Shown here piece after piece: positions 25,101 to 36,722 of a stretch of 64,000 nt of DNA. Position 1 is the stretch's first letter, and every line of letters begins with the position of its first letter. Made by a program: the position numbers and the translations under genes. The stretch comes from Polytrichum commune. Taxonomy: Eukaryota; Streptophyta; Polytrichopsida; Polytrichales; Polytrichaceae. Where the stretch lies: assembly GCA_950295325.1 (NCBI GenBank), contig OX485805.1, positions 43,238,758 through 43,302,757 of the forward strand. Reading direction: 5' to 3'. The notes under the pieces are model-generated. The model made no database searches. It had not been told where the DNA came from and saw only the letters and a list, made by a program, of their open reading frames with translations.

Positions 25101-25697
25101 GGGTCAACCCATTCATTTTTTGAATGGGTACAAGGTGCACATGTCCATGGGACTGTGCCAATAATGGCCAAGTACCATTTCTTTTCTTAAAAAGAATGGG
25201 TGGAAAGTTCCTATGACTTGACACTTAAATAGAGATTATCTCATAAAGGTGGAATTCAAATTCGTTCTTATGATTAACCCGTTTATTAGGATGTTGATAT
25301 GGTTCTTTCTACACATGTTACATATATCGATATGAACATCATATCCCTTTAGCCAACTCACCCAGAGTTGCCCCAGAGACATTACAAATTAACTCTACTG
25401 TTGAATAAATACCTCTACTGCTAAATATTTAGATAGCACTGAGAAAATATTAAAACCAAAAGGGTATGTGTAAGAAATACTGAACATTATATGCTAATTG
25501 GAGATGACGACCAAGAAACTCAACACAAGTCTACATTCTTGTAAGTAGATACAGATAGAAAGCGTGTACTTAGAAAAGTTCTGTCAGTTCCAAAGTTGTT
25601 GATATACAGAGGGCATTATGTGCACATGCAGCATATTTTGAAGATCTATGAGACGCAACGAATTAAGTGTCCTCAAAAGATATCCATCTCGAGATAA
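19178..25697 (+). CDS. soluble glutathione S-transferase-like protein, 8 exons
   Basis: Exons 19178-19208, 19913-19935, 20219-20298, 20881-21053, 21772-22004, 22695-22801, 24332-24419 and 25632-25697 all have GT/AG borders and compatible phases. They sum to 801 nt (266 residues). The N-terminal thioredoxin-fold half reads SHYCEKARWALERA, with a Cys at residue 14 where GSTs place the catalytic Ser/Cys, then LQESPDILRFAD, the glutathione-contacting ES(P/T)xIL motif. The all-helical C-terminal half contains LGPHVRRW, GARERSL, DGRPYICGRRFTAAD and RPPQYGAWLP. This sequence style is closer to bacterial-type GSTs than to plant tau/phi classes; I do not assign a class. No transit peptide is seen, so a cytosolic location is likely. 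The 23-nt second exon is a microexon. Family confidence is high; exon 1 is the least certain part. Confidence 0.85.
19249..19860 (+). repeat. three diverged tandem units in GST intron 1
   Basis: Units of about 170-220 bp start near 19249, 19421 and 19641. Each carries CAGTC-, then GATTTGGTGGGC, then TGTGTATGTTGTG, a GTTTYKGGGCTC block, and AACTGGTGGGCATTT-like wording in the same order. The repeats fill most of the first intron of the GST gene. Confidence 0.75.
20365..20720 (+). repeat. dispersed repeat in GST intron 3
   Basis: This sequence recurs in the same orientation in intron 6 of the same gene (22930-23260). Shared blocks include ATTCATTATCAA and CATATTTTGAGCACATAGTC followed by CAATCTCTTTT. 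It is probably a non-coding mobile element copied into both introns. Confidence 0.75.
22930..23260 (+). repeat. dispersed repeat in GST intron 6
   Basis: Second copy of the element in intron 3 (20365-20720), diverged by perhaps 20-25%. It explains part of the unusual length of this 1.5-kb intron. Confidence 0.75.
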
Positions 25698-27178
25698 CAG
25701 TGGGCAATGAAGATATTGTGCGCCCTTTATCTCTGCAAGTAGGAGTTATTGTGAATTTGGAGATTTCATTTGTATAATATTCGGCAAGTTGATTGGATTT
25801 AAAAGATTATCTTTGTACATAACGCCCTGATTGAAAGACCTCTAGGATGTAGAAAGCATGCCTCTGGAAGAAGTACTGAACTAATGACCACAGTTGAGAG
25901 ATATGCCAGACGAGAAAATTGTACCTGATCAAACTGGTGAAATTCATGCTTCTGCTTGTGTTGAGATAACATCTGATGCAACTGAATGCTTGGTTTGAGC
26001 TTGCATACAAGTCACTCAAAGAATTATTAAGTTTTCCCTAGGACTCGCATAACTTCCATGTGTATTCAGTATTAGCAGGATAGGTTAATTTTGACAATAC
26101 ACACCTTTTGGACTCAAACAGTGCTGCTTATCTGCCATCCTTGCTTGATTGCCTAACTTGCACCTCTCACCTATTTGTCTGTAAAAGATGCTTACTTTGA
26201 CGTCCACCCTAGTATCTTAAAATGGATGATACACATTATGTTTTCTGGCTTCTGGAAAAACGTCCTCATAAACCAGGAATCTAAACTGCTAGTATTACAA
26301 GTTCCAGATTTCAAATCCTTCGTCTTTAATTCAGGCTGTGTACACATTGATGTCATTAGTGTCATAATACCAAAACTCTACATCCTATGATGAACATAAA
26401 CTTCATTATATTATTTCCTTAATCACCATCTAACCTCAGGTTTGCCTGGTTTTACACCAGAGAAGGGGCGAGGTTCCATCACGGAACATAGAGACTCCAG
26501 GTAACAAGACCTGCCACCGGATCATACTAATGGGCTCAGATTTCAGTGTCTCCAGATATTTAAATTCGTATGGATGTTTACATATTTGATAGGTATATAT
26601 ATAATCATATAGAATGCAGTGGAACTCTGCAGTAATTACAAAAGAAGGAAACCAAATATATGCTTACCCTTTACCCCAGGTTTAAAAGAGAGGAAAGAGA
26701 CATTTCTGGACCACCAAACACCAAAAACCACCATTTCATACTCAATTCCGGAGAATTGTGGGCATCCTCTACAGGCTTGCATTGTAGAATATTTTACGTT
26801 AACACGGCACCAAGAGCAATTTTTTCCAATGAATCAAAATTTCCTAGGAAAAAAACTGGACGACCCTCCTAGAAAACGTGTCAACAGCATGTTACACCGT
26901 TGCAAATAGAATAAGAAACTGACCATAGACCATACTCTTCAAAATTACAAATGCCCTTGAGTAAACTACACTGCAAGCCCCTGCTTCCAAATTCACCTCA
27001 CCAGCAAGTAATGTAAGCAGACAAACTGACATTATCAGGCAGTCAAATGGCAGATATGGTGCCTTGCTCACAGCTGGAAGGTGAAGAGAACCCACACTGT
27101 CTCAACCTACTGTAAATTGGAATCCCGGTTTCAACCCTTTGAAGGCTCACCACCACTACACAAGAAAATTGTGATTAA
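25698..27178. other. convergent intergenic region between GST and eIF3e
   Basis: The GST (+) and eIF3e (-) genes converge here. The region should hold both 3' UTRs. I saw no further gene and no clear repeat. Confidence 0.5.
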
Positions 27179-30100
27179 TTACCGTACAGTCGATGCTTGA
27201 ACAGCAGCTGCAGTAACTGCAACACTGTTGGTGAGGGTGTAACTCCGCTGACCTAAGAGCTTTGTCTTCTCAATGATTTGTTCGTATCTGTAAAACCACA
27301 GATATGCAAATCATTCCAAACCTCCCAATTGATAGCTCCCACAGTGCTAAAATGACCTCAAACTCCACTTTATGAAGCAAATACTTCACAAGTCAGTTCA
27401 CAAACACTTCCTTGTAAAAGTTCTACAAAGATTATCCAAAATGATATCTTTGTTTCAAATCAACAACATGCAAAACTTTAAAATTCATACATTTTCTGAA
27501 TGAACTGAATGCAGGAGATAACACAGGAGTAACTCACATATTTGGATGTTGGGTTCCCATAACAACAGTCCCCATCTTTGAATCAATCTTGGCATCTAGT
27601 CGGGCATTGCGGATCAAGTTCACAATCCATCTCTCCGCATCATCATAATTCATGTTCAATTTTTGTGATAGCATGCCAATATCGATGCATTGGTGGATGC
27701 GACAATAAGTCTCAAAAATGAAGAGTCGGGCATTTTCAAGAAATTCATCACGCAGGGGGATTGTGACAAATCCATTCTCCGACAGTTGCTTTCCCAAAAA
27801 GAAATCGCTGACAATCAACTGGAAAAACACCAAGAACATGTTCAATCAACTGATGTAGAGTCAGCTGCAATAAATTAAGTATCACATGCCAATCATCTCC
27901 CAGCCACCTCAAATGCATTACAAGATAAATCTACCAACTATCTGAACCTTATGTGAGACATTCAAATGCTAGATCCAGCTATGAAAATGAACATCTGCAT
28001 CATTTTGGAGGTAGGACATTACACATGCAGGGTTCAAGAAACTCAGACAGATTTTCATTTCAGGGACTCTTCCAGTCACTTGGGTCCAATGCCCTTGCAG
28101 GTAGCTGAGGTAAGGCAACAGAGATCTCCATACTGTCTACTAATAGTGGACCGAACAAAAGACGGCTCTGTTGCATAATGGAAAACCCTAATCTTACCTC
28201 CTCACACTCGCGAAGCTTTTTCTGAGCTCCCTCAAAGTCATAGTTAACATAGAGGCACTCCAAAAACTCAGTGACTGGGTCACTGTAAGTGTACCGCTCT
28301 TGCTGGATGACCTTGATTAGTTCCTTCAGCATATTCCTCCTCCTCTTGTTCACGATACAAGCAGTAGCCAAGTAGCGCAACAAATGATGTGCATTTGTCT
28401 GAATAGCATTCAAATACCTAGAACCACAAGCGATACAACTTCAATGCAATGCTCTGCAATTGCTCACCCAGCACCTTACTTATCAACAGATAATTCGAGC
28501 AAACAATTCACACAATGCTTCCAAAGACTCTTAACACTGTAGCTTCAGCAAATAACGAGACATGGAACTCTGAAACTCAGTCCCACATCTTGAAGAGATG
28601 GTGACAAACACCTTTCTGAAAAAAATAGATCAATAATGCCATTCCGTCCATTGTCATGGTTGAAGAAGATGAAAAGGCTCCAGTGCATCAACCATGTCCT
28701 CTGTTGCAGCTGGTTGAGGGGAGATGCAAAGTTCTGCAGCCACCATATCCATAACTTATCATCTGAACAAAATAAAACAAAAGACATGATACTTGAACTC
28801 ATGACTCAACACTAAAGGTTTTAAAGTGGCTCAACACTTTTTTTCACTACTGCTATATTGAACAGAGTCATGTCAAGTGAAGGTAAAGTACTCTTCAATG
28901 ACTGAGAGTCCTTAGCAAGATGAGTGAGTTACTAAAAATCATATCAAGTGCTGCACTAATTACCTTGGAGTCAATGATCTCCTTTAGGCGGTTGAGTTCC
29001 TCTGTAGCCACATCCCAGTTTTGCATCAAAACCTCAGCAGCCAGCTTGCCCCACAGTGCACTAAAGCTGCGATCGCTGTTGGTGCACAGTGTGCGGTACT
29101 GGTAGAGGTAATCAGAAGCACCTGAGTAGTTACCACACTCAAACTGGAATTTGGCATACTGATAGAGCGCCTCTATTTGTTCTGAGCCAATCTGCAGGCA
29201 CAGGAAATACATCTTAAGGATATACTGCGATCATTTGGCAACAAACCTTGAAACTTGGTAGCAAGGAATTGGAAATTGATAAGAATTTCACCCAGACAAT
29301 CAATTAAGATTTCCAAACTAAGTTACAGACTACTTGCAAGAAACTCCTTGGCAGATTCTCTTCATCAAAATCCATGTGTCACATTGACCTAGCCCATACA
29401 AACCCTAAACAATGCAATAACACAGAATATAATATAGCACTCTCTGTCCCATGCCAGCATAGAAGGGAAGTGTAGGGTCTCGACCCAGAAGGTGTTTAAA
29501 CAAAGGGCTCCGAAATGACAGGATCACATATGCACAATACTACAACAAACCTAAACCCTCTCCACCACAAAAGGGCATCTTGGTCTTGAGGCACGAAGAA
29601 TTACGGCTATGTGAGTCGTTCTGTACCCATAAGACCGGGCCAGGGGCAAGAAAGAGACTGAGAGGGACAGAAGGGGAGGGGGGAGGGGAGGGACCGTAGA
29701 AAAATAACCTGGTATCTATCTTGCAACATTTGCAAGTTGTAGTGCTTATCAGACCGCAGCTCCTGCACAAGAGCGGGGTTCTGCAAGAAGCTGATGAGTG
29801 GCGCGGCAGATTCCTCCAGCACTTTCAGACGGCCCACTACCTCTATCCTCCTCTCCACCATGTCTGAACCAAGAATGCAAAACACGGGACCATAAGCCAA
29901 TTGGCAAGCCCTTAGAAAAAGCCATCTCTCACAGCCATTAGGGTGTCATTAGGGCATCATTAGGGTTTCATACAGAGTATTGAGAATGCGGAAACAACAT
30001 ACCTTGGGGGACGTCTTCCGTGTGGTAGAGGCTCTTATGGATGTCCATGGCGTAGTCGACCATGTTCGTTTTGGCCAGAAGCTCGATCTTAGCCTTGAGG

Positions 30101-30210
30101 ATCTGGTCGTCGGCGTAAATTTGCTTGTCCTGGAGAAACTCCAGGAGCGGGAACACGAGATGGCGGTCCAGGAACGGCGCCACCTTGGCGGTGAGGTCGA
30201 AGTGCGCCAT
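27179..30210 (-). CDS. eIF3e: eukaryotic translation initiation factor 3 subunit e (INT6)
   Basis: Seven exons on the minus strand: 30210-30003, 29863-29709, 29191-28964, 28733-28612, 28417-28198, 27818-27538 and 27287-27179. All splice borders and phases agree and give 1323 nt, 440 residues, matching the plant family length (Arabidopsis about 441). The eIF3e N-terminal domain covers roughly residues 5-135 (MAHFDLT start, [35 protein letters not shown]). The PCI domain lies near residues 220-400 ([45 protein letters not shown]). The tail ends VQASTVR. The protein is a subunit of the eIF3 complex that loads mRNA on the 40S ribosome; PCI family members also occur in the COP9 signalosome and proteasome lid. 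The start was chosen at the conserved MAHFDLT; an in-frame ATG also lies upstream at 30366. Confidence 0.97.
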
Positions 30211-30480
30211 GGCTGCAGATGAGCAGGATGCGATGCAACAACAACAACAACAACACACGGATAGAAACGAACGCGAGGAAGGGAAAATCTGCACAGGTGG
30301 ACTACGCTGCTTCCTCTCGCGGAGGGAGGGAAGAGCAAAGGGCCGTGAAACCCTAGCAGAGTTCACAAAGAAGGGGCGGCACGGTGATCGGTTTCACTCC
30401 GCTTGGGACCCTAATGTGAACCCCCCCCCCCCCCCCAAACCCCAACCCATTAACATATCTTTAGTGTACTTTGATTGACT
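30211..30480 (-). promoter_or_regulatory. eIF3e 5' leader with TTG repeat and C-run
   Basis: On the transcribed strand the leader contains a (TTG)n/(TGT)n tract complementary to 30236-30256 and a pyrimidine-rich stretch. The frame stays open from an upstream ATG at 30366 to the conserved start, coding for a Cys-rich extension. A run of 16 C (+ strand) lies at 30421-30436. The transcription start is unknown. Confidence 0.5.
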
Positions 30481-30932
30481 TTGGCAAATGAACTCTAATT
30501 TGGAACCAACTATGGTAAGGTATGTGGGTGTTATTCGGTTTTGTTTGTTTTTTTTTTCATGATCTATGGATAACATTTCCACAATGAAACTTGTGTTGCA
30601 TTAGTAAACCTATGAAGAAGCATTAACAAAAATCGGATTGAAAATCGGACCTCCCCTTATTCAGTTGTGTTTGTTGATTCCTTGACAAGAATTCATAGCT
30701 CCTCCCCAGTTTTGTTCACTATTGGGTGTGGAGTAGTTAATATGATTTGGAAACATGGTCCAATCTTTTGTATACATGTAAATTTATGATATTTGTTCTT
30801 TAATCTTTACCAACTCACACACCAATCAAATCTAGGTATCCGATTAAGAATAATAAAAGAATATTACCCACATACCTTAAATTGGAAACAACTAGGTTAT
30901 GATGGGCAAAGGGTGTACATAATGATCTCAAC

Positions 30933-30972
<40 letters not shown>

Positions 30973-33900
30973 TCACCTCGAGCATAGACACAAGAAGGAC
31001 CAAGTGTGTTTTTAATATGGGATATGTGGTGATTTGTACAACCCATGAACAGGCATTGAAAGAACAATTGTATGTAATCTAATATATTTACTTCATTTTT
31101 AGCACAACCTATTCATAAGAGGATGTAAAAAATATAATCATATATGATGACAGTGATTAAATCTATGTGGTATTTATTTTGAAGTATGAGTGTTTATATG
31201 AACTCAAATGTCCCAGATATTTTTTTATTCTATACACATGTATGCTCCAATTGGGATTGCGCATATGGTGAATGGGTTGGTTCTAGATAGGGTCACTTAT
31301 AACACTTTTAGCTTATAACATCAATAAAATTTAACCACTTTGTATGACGTTTTGAGGCCCATATAGGGCCTCTTGGATCTTTAAAGGGTCAAGGGGCTTG
31401 TTGTATGGCCCGTGTACATATTTTGTATGAGCCTCAATAAATCTTAAAATCAATATGTTATAGTTTTATGTTTAAATCTTTAATGTGTACACTATCACAT
31501 CTCATCGATAAAGTTCCAATATACTCGATGTGACATTGATGATCAAAATATCAAACATGCAATTGTATCCAAGGGCAGCTAGGATGTGCACTTTCATCCA
31601 ATCTTCAATAACATTTAGCAATTCCATTGATTTGAAAAGTGCACTATCACATCAAGTTAATCCTAGATATGATAAGTTTTTGACATAATTGACTAAAAAT
31701 GAAATGTTTAGCTCAATGACATGCTTTGTGTGCATGGAGAGGCCTAAAATGGACCTCTTAGACACTTAGCGGTTAATTGTGTTGTTCCAGACGTAATGTG
31801 ATTAAGACCTAGTATGCTAACATTTTTGTTGAGACAAGCAACCTAAGCAAAATGACATGGGTATTTAGGATAACCACATACTAGATTACTATAGATTGAA
31901 CCTTGATGCACATGGAACCATTCCAAATTTTTGTTGTTGTAATGATTTATGATTCCTCATATATAGGTGGCTTCATAAAGAGCTTATTAAATCAACAATA
32001 ACATAGGTTTACCTAACATTTTCCAACCTTTTATAAAAGGTATTTTTGTATCTATGTACCCTAGCACAAGTCATTTGGGTGTTTTGCATAAGGGAACCAT
32101 ATTCAATGTCGTTTATGGTATAGAAGGAAAATTCCCATGGGATTGTGCCCAACGTATTCTTAGATCCATCGAGGTTGAATGATGTTATGCATCATCACTA
32201 AATTTGTTGGATATAGAGAAACCAAAAGATTGAAAATAAAATTATATATATATATATATATACATATCACATAAGGTAGTCAATAATTTATTTAAATTTG
32301 GTCATGAAATATTTTGTAATCCAATTTTCCCTATTTTTGTTTGTATCAAGTTTAGCATACCCATAACAAAAAATCACAAGGTAGGCAACATGATTATGCA
32401 AGTCATGTTTTGACCTCAACCCTTTCTTGCAATAGGTGCATTCCAATGAAGTTGGAACTTTCACACCACTCTTGATGGCGAGGGCAATTCAGTCCACTAT
32501 CATCAACATATTTCATGATCAACCATTTGTATGTGGATACCAACTTCATTACAAAGGTATGGGAAGAAACTTTTTTTCATTGCAACAAATTTTAAGGATG
32601 TTCGTCATTCGCAAAGTTGAAGTTCCAAGTTAGAAGAGGTAGTGGAAATGTTTATTTCCAAATTTGGATGACATGATGGATGCGAAAGTTTGGTAAAATA
32701 TGAATAATTGTGCATATTCATATTACATATATGTGAGAGCGTGAGATCGTGAGAACTTGAATATTCAAATTTGGGGTTCACATGCCTATTCTAGAGGTGG
32801 TCAAAGTTCATTGACCCAATGAAGGATGACTTTCACAATGAGCTTCGATACCACTTTTGAAACACTTTTGGTTTGAGGTGTAGCCCACACATGGGTGATC
32901 CTCGCTATGACCAACACCTTAGGCATGAAAAACTACTTCCTCCTTCAAGTCTTAGTGACCTTCTACGAGCTTCAAAAAAACTTCATGGCATTGTTCTCCT
33001 TCAAATTTAGAGCGAAATTGAATGAGATTTGCACCTATCTGTTCTTAAAACATTAAAGAATCTACATCGCGTGGGGAACTGGACGAAGACATGACGTGGC
33101 TTCACAATGACTTCTCTTTTTGAGAGAGAACATGTGGGGCTCTTGGAGACAATAAAGGGTTGATGTGACCCTTGACTAAACCGAAGTTAACTTGGTGTGG
33201 TTTGTTTGACTTTGGCAAATGGACTTTAAGTTGGAACTAAGGATGGTAGGCTTGATTCTTTGTCCCAAAATGATACCTTACATAGTACTAATGCCATTTA
33301 TTGGCACTAATTAAATCAAATATTTAAAAACAAATCTAAAAAATTCCAACATGTAGAGCTCAACTACCTCCGCTTGTTCCTAGGGTTGACCATATCATAG
33401 TGACTTAGAGAGTTGTCCATATTAAGATGGCTAAACTACCTAGTAGAATGTTGACATCATTTAGAAAACCTCAAAAAGTTGGGAACAAGGTGTTAGATCC
33501 AATTAACCATGGACAAGAGCAATTATAGGCAGTAACAACAAAATGATATTGAGGAGGCAGATGGCCAACCGTAACAGAGTGAGAGGATACCGAGGACGGG
33601 AGCGACATGCAACACCGAGGACAGAAACATCCAACACCAAAAAATCAAGTAACCAACAAAGTGAGAGGACACCAAGGACAAAAGTGGCTAGCACCAAGGA
33701 TAGGAGCGGGTAGCTGGAAGACATGGTTAATAGACCACCGACCATGAACTTAAGACATAGAGGAAGTGCAACGGACAAGCAGGGGGCAGTGAGTCCCAAG
33801 GGTGTTGGGGCAGGGCTTGTGAGAGAACCACCAAGGGGGCTAATGGCCGGGTATCTACAACAAGCACGGGCCACATTTCCCCGAGGGTATAACCACATAT

Positions 33901-34666
33901 TATCCAGTCATCAAACATGTAATAAACGTGGATACCACGAGGGTACTAAAGGGGGAGTCATTGAGTTTTGGTTACTAGTAAAACCCTTGTAATTAAAATT
34001 TATAAACCCTATAATTAGTGAGCCAACTAGTGAATATTGAGTAGCGGACCACATCCACTATTAGTAAGACACTTTAGATTGGCGAATTCATTGGGAATTA
34101 GTAAGCCACATAATAAGCCACTTAGAATTAGTACACTTCATGTGATTAAATATCGTTTTGGCCACATAGGTGAGGAAACCGGAGGTGGAAGAGAATAAAA
34201 GCCAAGAAACAATTTTGTGAACTACTCTTTAAACTTCCCCATACCTACATGGTAATAGGTAGATCCTAGGGCATAATCTACCATAATATGAATGAAAAGG
34301 GAAATGAAGGATATATGTTCTCATTTTGAGGATCTTGAAAGAGCATTACTCATATGCTTAAAAGAAATAAAGGACATAGGCATCCAGGAGGATGGCACAT
34401 GTTAAACACCACCTCCCATTATATATAGAGTTATGACTAATATTAGCACACCTTATTCCCAACGATAGGCTACACGAGAGCTAGGTCCTTTGTATATTTA
34501 CCACTATGAATACAAGAGCTTCAAGCTCAAACCTTCTGGTTAGTTATTCAATGTAGAGGCAAAGTAATTGAGAGCATAGACATCATCAAGTTCATTGTGA
34601 TTGAGAGATTTGACGAGTGCTATGAATAGAAACTTACATAAGGTGAGATAGTCGCATGAGTTGGTA
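30481..34666. other. gene-free stretch
   Basis: AT-rich, with a (GA)n microsatellite at about 30936-30968 and an (AT)n tract near 32245. Between about 33560 and 33720 there is a loose repetition of ACCRAGGACARGAGCG-like wording. Long frames across 33503-33898 follow this repeat and do not resemble a protein I know. Confidence 0.5.
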
Positions 34667-34911
34667 CAGTCTAACCTTGATAATATCACACCATCCGTTT
34701 CACCATAAAGTGTGATATAAACAAGGTGTGACATATTTGATAATGTCACATTTTGAAGATTTGTGCATAATGTGATATTATCAAAAAAAAAAGGTAGAAA
34801 ATCAAAATGAAATTACAATGTAAAAAAAATATATAAAAAAATCAAACACAAGACTTCAATGTTTTTGAATGTAAAATATAATTCAAAATTGTGAATAACA
34901 ACATGAGCACA

Positions 34912-36105
34912 TCACAATGTGTCATTGAGATCAGGTAAAGACCTCTCACTAGAGACAAAGAAGCTTCTAATGTCACATTGTTTTAGTGATGTTAAATGTC
35001 CAACACCAATTCTAATGAGTTTGTCATGGATGTTTTCCATTCCTAACAACTCATGAGTGTTGAAAATCTGAGAACCTTGGCTAGCCATAAAATTCAAAAC
35101 ATCTTTAGCATATTTTTGTGCATCGCTTAGCTTCACTACTTTAGACTCATCATCATTGCTATTAACAATCAATGGGTCTTCTTCCATGGAATCAAGTACA
35201 TGTTCGCCATCTTGCACTAATTGCACAAGCTCCTCAGTAGAATATTCCACCTCAAAATCATCTTCACCTTCCATGTTTATGTACTCTAAAGGACTAAGCT
35301 TTTCTATAGGCTTGCCTTCAACATCCAAACCCAAATTCAATGCGGCGATGAGATTGCCCAATTCCAAAGCTGCTTCCTCCATTTTGGACTTCATACGTTC
35401 ATCAGAATTGTTGATATCTGCATTCCACGCTGCAGGCAATATGGCAGACTTTCTCCAACAATTTCTAATGGTTTGATCATCTAATTCATGCCATGCCGCC
35501 ACACACCATAGCATTGCTTGAAATAGATCAACATTCAGTTTCCCCAAATCTTCATTTGAGTTATCAATTTGTTGCAAAGTCCAGGCAACAAGCTTGCGTT
35601 TATAGCACATTTTGAATGCTGCAATCACTCCTTGATCCAAAGGCTGAACAACTGAAGTCACATTTGGTGGAAGAAACAATATAATGATATGGGAGAGTAC
35701 AAAAGCATTAAATCCATCTATAACTTTTTTGACCTCACCATGAATATCATGGCTTCCTGCATTATCCATAATAATGCAAATTTTTCTATCTTGCAATGTC
35801 ATTCTTCGGTTCTCACTCTTCACCCAATGTGTAAAAGCATCACCATTCATCCAGGCTGAATTGTTAGAATAATAGTGTACTATACTATTTGGATCAAACT
35901 TCCGAGGAAAGCATCTGGGACGTGTTGATTTGTGAATGAAAACAAGCTTCAATCGCTCCTTCCCTGAGATATTAGTGCAAAGCCCCAATGTCACACGGTC
36001 CTTCTTCTTTTTATTTCCTTTTGCCTTCCCAATATTCAAAGTCTTGCAAGGAGAGGCTTTATAATACAAACCTGTCTCATCAAAATTGAAGATGTCTTCA
36101 GGATC
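34912..36105 (-). pseudogene. Tigger/pogo-like DDE_1 transposase, N-terminus missing
   Basis: An open frame of 397 codons reads a DDE_1 (pogo/CENP-B-related) catalytic core. The three acidic positions are visible: D in FNFDETGLYY (near 36080), D in CIIMDNAGSH and D in VVQPLDQGVIAAFK. The C-terminal tail is acidic and ends LPDLNDTL. The frame has no ATG at its head; in-frame TAG and TAA stand at 36106-36111. I could not find the usual N-terminal helix-turn-helix in the 600 bases up to the right end. Either an intron hides an upstream exon or the DNA-binding part is deleted. The core itself has no stop, so decay is recent or selection persisted until recently. Confidence 0.85.
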
Positions 36106-36435
36106 TTACTAGATTCTCCTATGCGACTATTGACTATAGAAACAGTGAAGACCGTGCCACATATCTTGAGATTTCTACATTGCAAACTAATTTAGCTTAA
36201 GTCGACACTACTCTGTACCAGCTCAGCTAAACCGTAGAACTTAACATCCTAAATTACTGCACACAAGCTGAAACCCTCAAAGACACATAGGTGAACACAT
36301 GTGACGGAAGGTGGGGTGCATAGAGGCCAAGAAGTCTTGGCAGCGCCGTCAAAGACAACACCTTTGAGTGCCGTGTATACTAGTATAGACAGCACCGTTC
36401 AGGGTTGGTGCACAGAGGCGGCTCATGACCCTTTG

Positions 36436-36548
36436 AATAACATTGCATTTATCACAGGGGTGGCTCATGACCCTTTTGGCTACTACAATATGTCCATCCA
36501 ACCATCACATACAATCCATACATCCAACCATCACATACAATCCATCCA
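36436..36548 (+). repeat. short tandem duplications inside Tigger element
   Basis: GTGGCTCATGACCCTTT-like wording occurs twice (about 36415 and 36461). A unit of about 27 bp containing CATCCAACCATCACATACAA is repeated twice at about 36494-36547. Confidence 0.7.
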
Positions 36549-36722
36549 TATTTGATATTATCACATTTACACTACGGATTTTGGAAAAAAATAGTGACAT
36601 TAACAAGGGTGATAGGGATAATAACGAGGGAGTTTTACACTAAGAAAATCGGTTTCAAACTTTTAGGTGACAGTATCAAGGTGTCCCATTAACAAGGGTG
36701 ACATTATCAAGGTTAGACTGTA

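Larger units (their letters stand above)
34667..36720 (-). mobile_element. pogo/Tigger-type (Tc1/mariner) transposon
   Basis: A 2054-bp element bounded by inverted ends CAGTCTAACCTTGATAAT(A/G)TCAC. It is flanked by TA on both sides (34665-34666 and 36721-36722), the target duplication of the Tc1/mariner superfamily. The GATAATRTCAC word recurs below both ends as subterminal repeats. It encodes a DDE_1-type transposase on the minus strand. The flanking host DNA is itself a set of diverged repeats carrying ACTTACAWRARGTGAGA wording. Confidence 0.92.

Noticed and set aside
32436-32633. 65-codon frame resembling a conserved short protein
   Set aside because: No motif, no splice partners and no repeat of it elsewhere in the window; compatible with chance.
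33503-33898. 131-codon hydrophobic frame on the minus strand
   Set aside because: It overlaps loosely repeated GGAC/CCAAGG wording, is open on the opposite strand too, and has no recognisable domain.
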